Assembly: GCF_006965445.1 (NCBI RefSeq)
Contig: NZ_CP041356.1
Span: 372,001 to 436,000 of the forward strand
DNA: 64,000 nt
Reading direction: 5' to 3'
Source: Lactococcus protaetiae
Lineage (GTDB): Bacteria; Bacillota; Bacilli; Lactobacillales; Streptococcaceae
Each line of letters begins with the position of its first letter. The first letter of the stretch is position 1. This document shows positions 62,205 to 64,000 of this stretch, piece after piece. The notes beneath the pieces are model-generated. The model made no database searches and was not told the origin of the DNA. It saw only the letters and a program-made list of their open reading frames with translations. Both the position numbers and the translations under genes were made by a program.

Positions 62205-62252
62205 TAAAAAACTGTCAGTATCCCAAATTTATGAGGCACTGACAGTTTTTTA
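62205..62252. terminator. Bidirectional terminator between NUDIX gene and rpiA
   Basis: AAAAAACTGTCAGT and ACTGACAGTTTTTT, 14-bp perfect arms, between convergent genes. Confidence 0.85.
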
Positions 62253-62270
62253 TCTGCTCACAAACTTATC

Positions 62271-62292
62271 ATTCTGTCAGTACTGACAGAAT
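62271..62292 (-). terminator. Perfect palindrome at the rpiA stop
   Basis: ATTCTGTCAGT and ACTGACAGAAT join without spacer; this CTGTCAG core is the recurring hairpin of this chromosome. It overlaps the rpiA stop codon. Confidence 0.6.
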
Positions 62293-62966
62293 TATTTTTC
62301 AATGATTTTCACACCATCATGACCTGCTACGATAACTTTTTTAACCATGTTATTAAATAAACCATGTTCTACAACACCTACTGTCAAATCCAGCTCTTGG
62401 GCAAGTTGTTCAGGATGTTTGATTTCACTGATGTGCAAGTCAATGAGATAGTGATGCATATCCGTGATTAATTTATTTCCTTTGTCATCTTCCCTCCATG
62501 TTGGAGCATAGCCTGCCGTTGTGAATTTACGAAATATTTGTTCAGCACCGTACGGGATAACTTCAACAGGAACTTTGAATGACCCTAGGTTTTCAGAGAG
62601 TTTCGACTCATCGACAATCCAAATATAGTCACGTGAGTAAGTGGCCACGATTTTTTCCATGAGTAATGCTGCACCACCACCTTTAATTCCATTTAGTTTT
62701 GAGTCAACCTCATCAGCCCCATCAACAGTCAAGTCAACAAAATCTACTTCATCAATAGATTTTAGTGGAATACCGAGCTTTGTCGCTTGATCGCTTGTTA
62801 CACTAGATGTTGTCACGCCTATAATGCTTAGCCCCTCATCATGAATACGGCGTCCTAACTCCTCTACAAAAAACGCTGCTGTTGAACCTGTCCCCAATCC
62901 CACAGTCATACCATCTTTGACAAATTCTGCGGCTTTTATTCCAACTTGTTTTTTTAAATTTTCCAT
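62292..62966 (-). CDS. rpiA: Ribose-5-phosphate isomerase A
   Basis: 224 aa. Family motifs [25 protein letters not shown] with the catalytic Asp/Glu, and [14 protein letters not shown]. Interconverts ribose 5-phosphate and ribulose 5-phosphate in the non-oxidative pentose phosphate pathway, functionally linked to zwf in the same window. Confidence 0.97.
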   Translation of the reverse strand: MENLKKQVGIKAAEFVKDGMTVGLGTGSTAAFFVEELGRRIHDEGLSIIGVTTSSVTSDQATKLGIPLKSIDEVDFVDLTVDGADEVDSKLNGIKGGGAALLMEKIVATYSRDYIWIVDESKLSENLGSFKVPVEVIPYGAEQIFRKFTTAGYAPTWREDDKGNKLITDMHHYLIDLHISEIKHPEQLAQELDLTVGVVEHGLFNNMVKKVIVAGHDGVKIIEK

Positions 62967-62999
62967 TTTTATTCCTTAACTGTCTTCTGTCTATGTGTC

Positions 63000-63180
63000 C
63001 TCAATTATACCAAGATGTGAGCAACTCCGTCAAGAAGCGTAGAGAAATTGGTTCTGCTGGTAGAGCAGGTTCCAGTTGCCACTTCGACTAATCGCTTCAG
63101 CGATGTAGCGAGAATGGACAGCGGAGCTGTCTTTTCTCATAGCTTCTGGTATTGCGAACTCGATTATACCAAGATATGAG
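63000..63180. repeat. Structured intergenic repeat, family 2, copy E
   Basis: Flanked by the direct pair ATTATACCAAGAT (63004 and 63163). Inside, it shares CTCCGTCAAGAA, AGAGCAGGTTCCAGTTG, ATCGCTTCAGCGATGTAGCG and AGAATGGACAGCGGAG with copy C. No gene seen. Confidence 0.65.
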
Positions 63181-63234
63181 GCTGATTGTCCAGAACTAAT
63201 GAAAAAGACGAGATAGCACTCGCCTTTTTTATCA

Positions 63235-63897
63235 TTAGCTGATATAATCCTCTAAATACTGTGGATTATAAACCATAATCTTGTTATCAATGATATCAAT
63301 TACTTTTTCCATTTTTAGATCATGAATGATACGATTGACACTATTTCTTGTTGAAATACCGCAAAATCCTGCAATATCTTCATTGGTAACGGGAAAATCA
63401 ATTAAGATTCCTTCTTTTTTCATGATACCAAAGTCTTCAATCAGGCTATTGATGCAAGCACAAACTGCACCTTTTTTACCATTTATTGTCATTTTTTGTA
63501 GGACACTAAGGTTCATTGAAAGGCGACGTTTATAAAAGTCGTTTACAATCCTAAAAAGACGGAGATCACTTCGTACCCAATCCCAAAAGTCTGCGCGTGA
63601 AACACGATAAAAGCTTGCTGTATCAGACTCGACTCGGACATTAAAAACTGCTGAGATTCCTTCTTGTTGCTCCTCTTCAAGGAGCGATACAAAGTCTTGT
63701 TCTACGACATACGCGATATTAAATTCTCGACCATCACGAAGAATATTGCTGATTTTTGCGACACCTTCTTTCAAGATGTAGATATATTCTGATTCAATTC
63801 CTTGGTACATTACGTAGCTATGCTTTTTACGGGTAACGACAGGAACTTTTTTTTCTTCTAAAAGTTGTATGAGGTTGTCTATATGTTCGTTTGTCAT
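63235..63897 (-). CDS. Crp/Fnr-family transcriptional regulator
   Basis: 220 aa: cNMP-binding-like domain (residues 20-120, EYIYILKEGVAKISNILRDG) and winged HTH with FPVTNEDIAGFCGISTRNSV as recognition region. No N-terminal cluster Cys, so probably not a classical oxygen-sensing FNR. Lactococcal relatives (Flp, Rcf) answer to redox or acid. A palindrome upstream may be its own binding site. Confidence 0.85.
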   Translation of the reverse strand: MTNEHIDNLIQLLEEKKVPVVTRKKHSYVMYQGIESEYIYILKEGVAKISNILRDGREFNIAYVVEQDFVSLLEEEQQEGISAVFNVRVESDTASFYRVSRADFWDWVRSDLRLFRIVNDFYKRRLSMNLSVLQKMTINGKKGAVCACINSLIEDFGIMKKEGILIDFPVTNEDIAGFCGISTRNSVNRIIHDLKMEKVIDIIDNKIMVYNPQYLEDYIS

Positions 63898-63924
63898 TTT
63901 TTTATGATTACTTTTTGAAAAATG

Positions 63925-63947
63925 TTATTGATACAATTTATCAATAA
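63925..63947. promoter_or_regulatory. FNR-like palindrome upstream of the Crp/Fnr gene
   Basis: TTATTGATA-CAATT-TATCAATAA, perfect 9-bp arms. The halves TTGAT and ATCAA are those of FNR boxes but the spacer is 7 instead of 4 bases. Located 28 bases before the start codon, fitting autoregulation. Confidence 0.55.
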
Positions 63948-64000
63948 TTGTTTTAGGGTTGCTTTTTTATTATACTACTACTTTTTGTTTTTTTCCGTGA

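Overview
The window is low-GC Gram-positive DNA, most likely a Lactococcus other than L. lactis sensu stricto. The chromosomal part carries a Usp45-type secreted hydrolase next to mreCD, a D-Asp cross-bridge cluster (asnH-aslA-racD), CIRCE-controlled dnaJ and a small heat-shock gene, zwf and rpiA. The Usp45 homologue ends in an NlpC/P60 domain rather than the CHAP domain I know from L. lactis Usp45, so I do not name the species.

Region 1 (1 to about 39.8 kb) is an integrative conjugative element (ICE) of the Tn916/ICESt3/ICEBs1 superfamily, mostly on the minus strand. Its right end is probably near 39.74 kb; its left end and own integrase lie outside the window. Reading in transcription order (right to left) it has a type VII secretion LXG effector module (39.5-35.1 kb), an ImmR/ImmA-like repressor and protease pair (33.7-35.0 kb, plus strand), a lipoprotein, a run of small genes, a TcpA coupling protein (26.9-28.5 kb) followed by a likely oriT, a MobT relaxase (16.8-18.4 kb), regulatory genes, an LPXTG/VaFE surface adhesin (11.5-13.9 kb), the conjugation channel (TcpC, TcpD, TcpE, VirB4, VirB6-like, lysozyme-CHAP; 9.8-2.3 kb), and a toxin-antitoxin pair at the left edge.

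Region 2 (about 18.5-26.6 kb) looks like a second, smaller element (IME) inserted inside the ICE, between the ICE oriT and its relaxase gene. It has its own tyrosine integrase, excisionase, a HUH endonuclease plus SF3 helicase replication initiator, a phage-like repressor, and a cargo cassette resembling the T7SS lipase toxin TslA with its membrane immunity protein. Both ends carry paired direct repeats with an exact 12-bp period, typical of integrase arm sites.

Region 3 (39.9-44.7 kb) is an accessory block: an XRE repressor, a tiny ORF resembling that repressor's C-terminal tail, and a divergent five-gene operon (two lipoproteins, a DUF697-like protein, an SPFH-SHOCT protein, membrane/winged-helix/zinc-ribbon proteins). 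I do not recognise this as a described system.

Region 4 (44.7-64 kb) is core chromosome: hsp18, a hydroxyacid dehydrogenase, tRNA-Leu(CAG), a TauE/SafE permease, zwf, yqeG, dnaJ, the D-Asp cross-bridge cluster, usp45, mreDC, a NUDIX hydrolase, rpiA and a Crp/Fnr regulator. Its intergenic spaces are packed with families of structured repeats.

Important caution: at least 12 genes are split by a frameshift, and nearly every one is repaired by adding one base to a homopolymer run, including in core asnH. This pattern points to consensus errors in the assembly rather than real gene decay. I annotate these genes as single units and give the break points.
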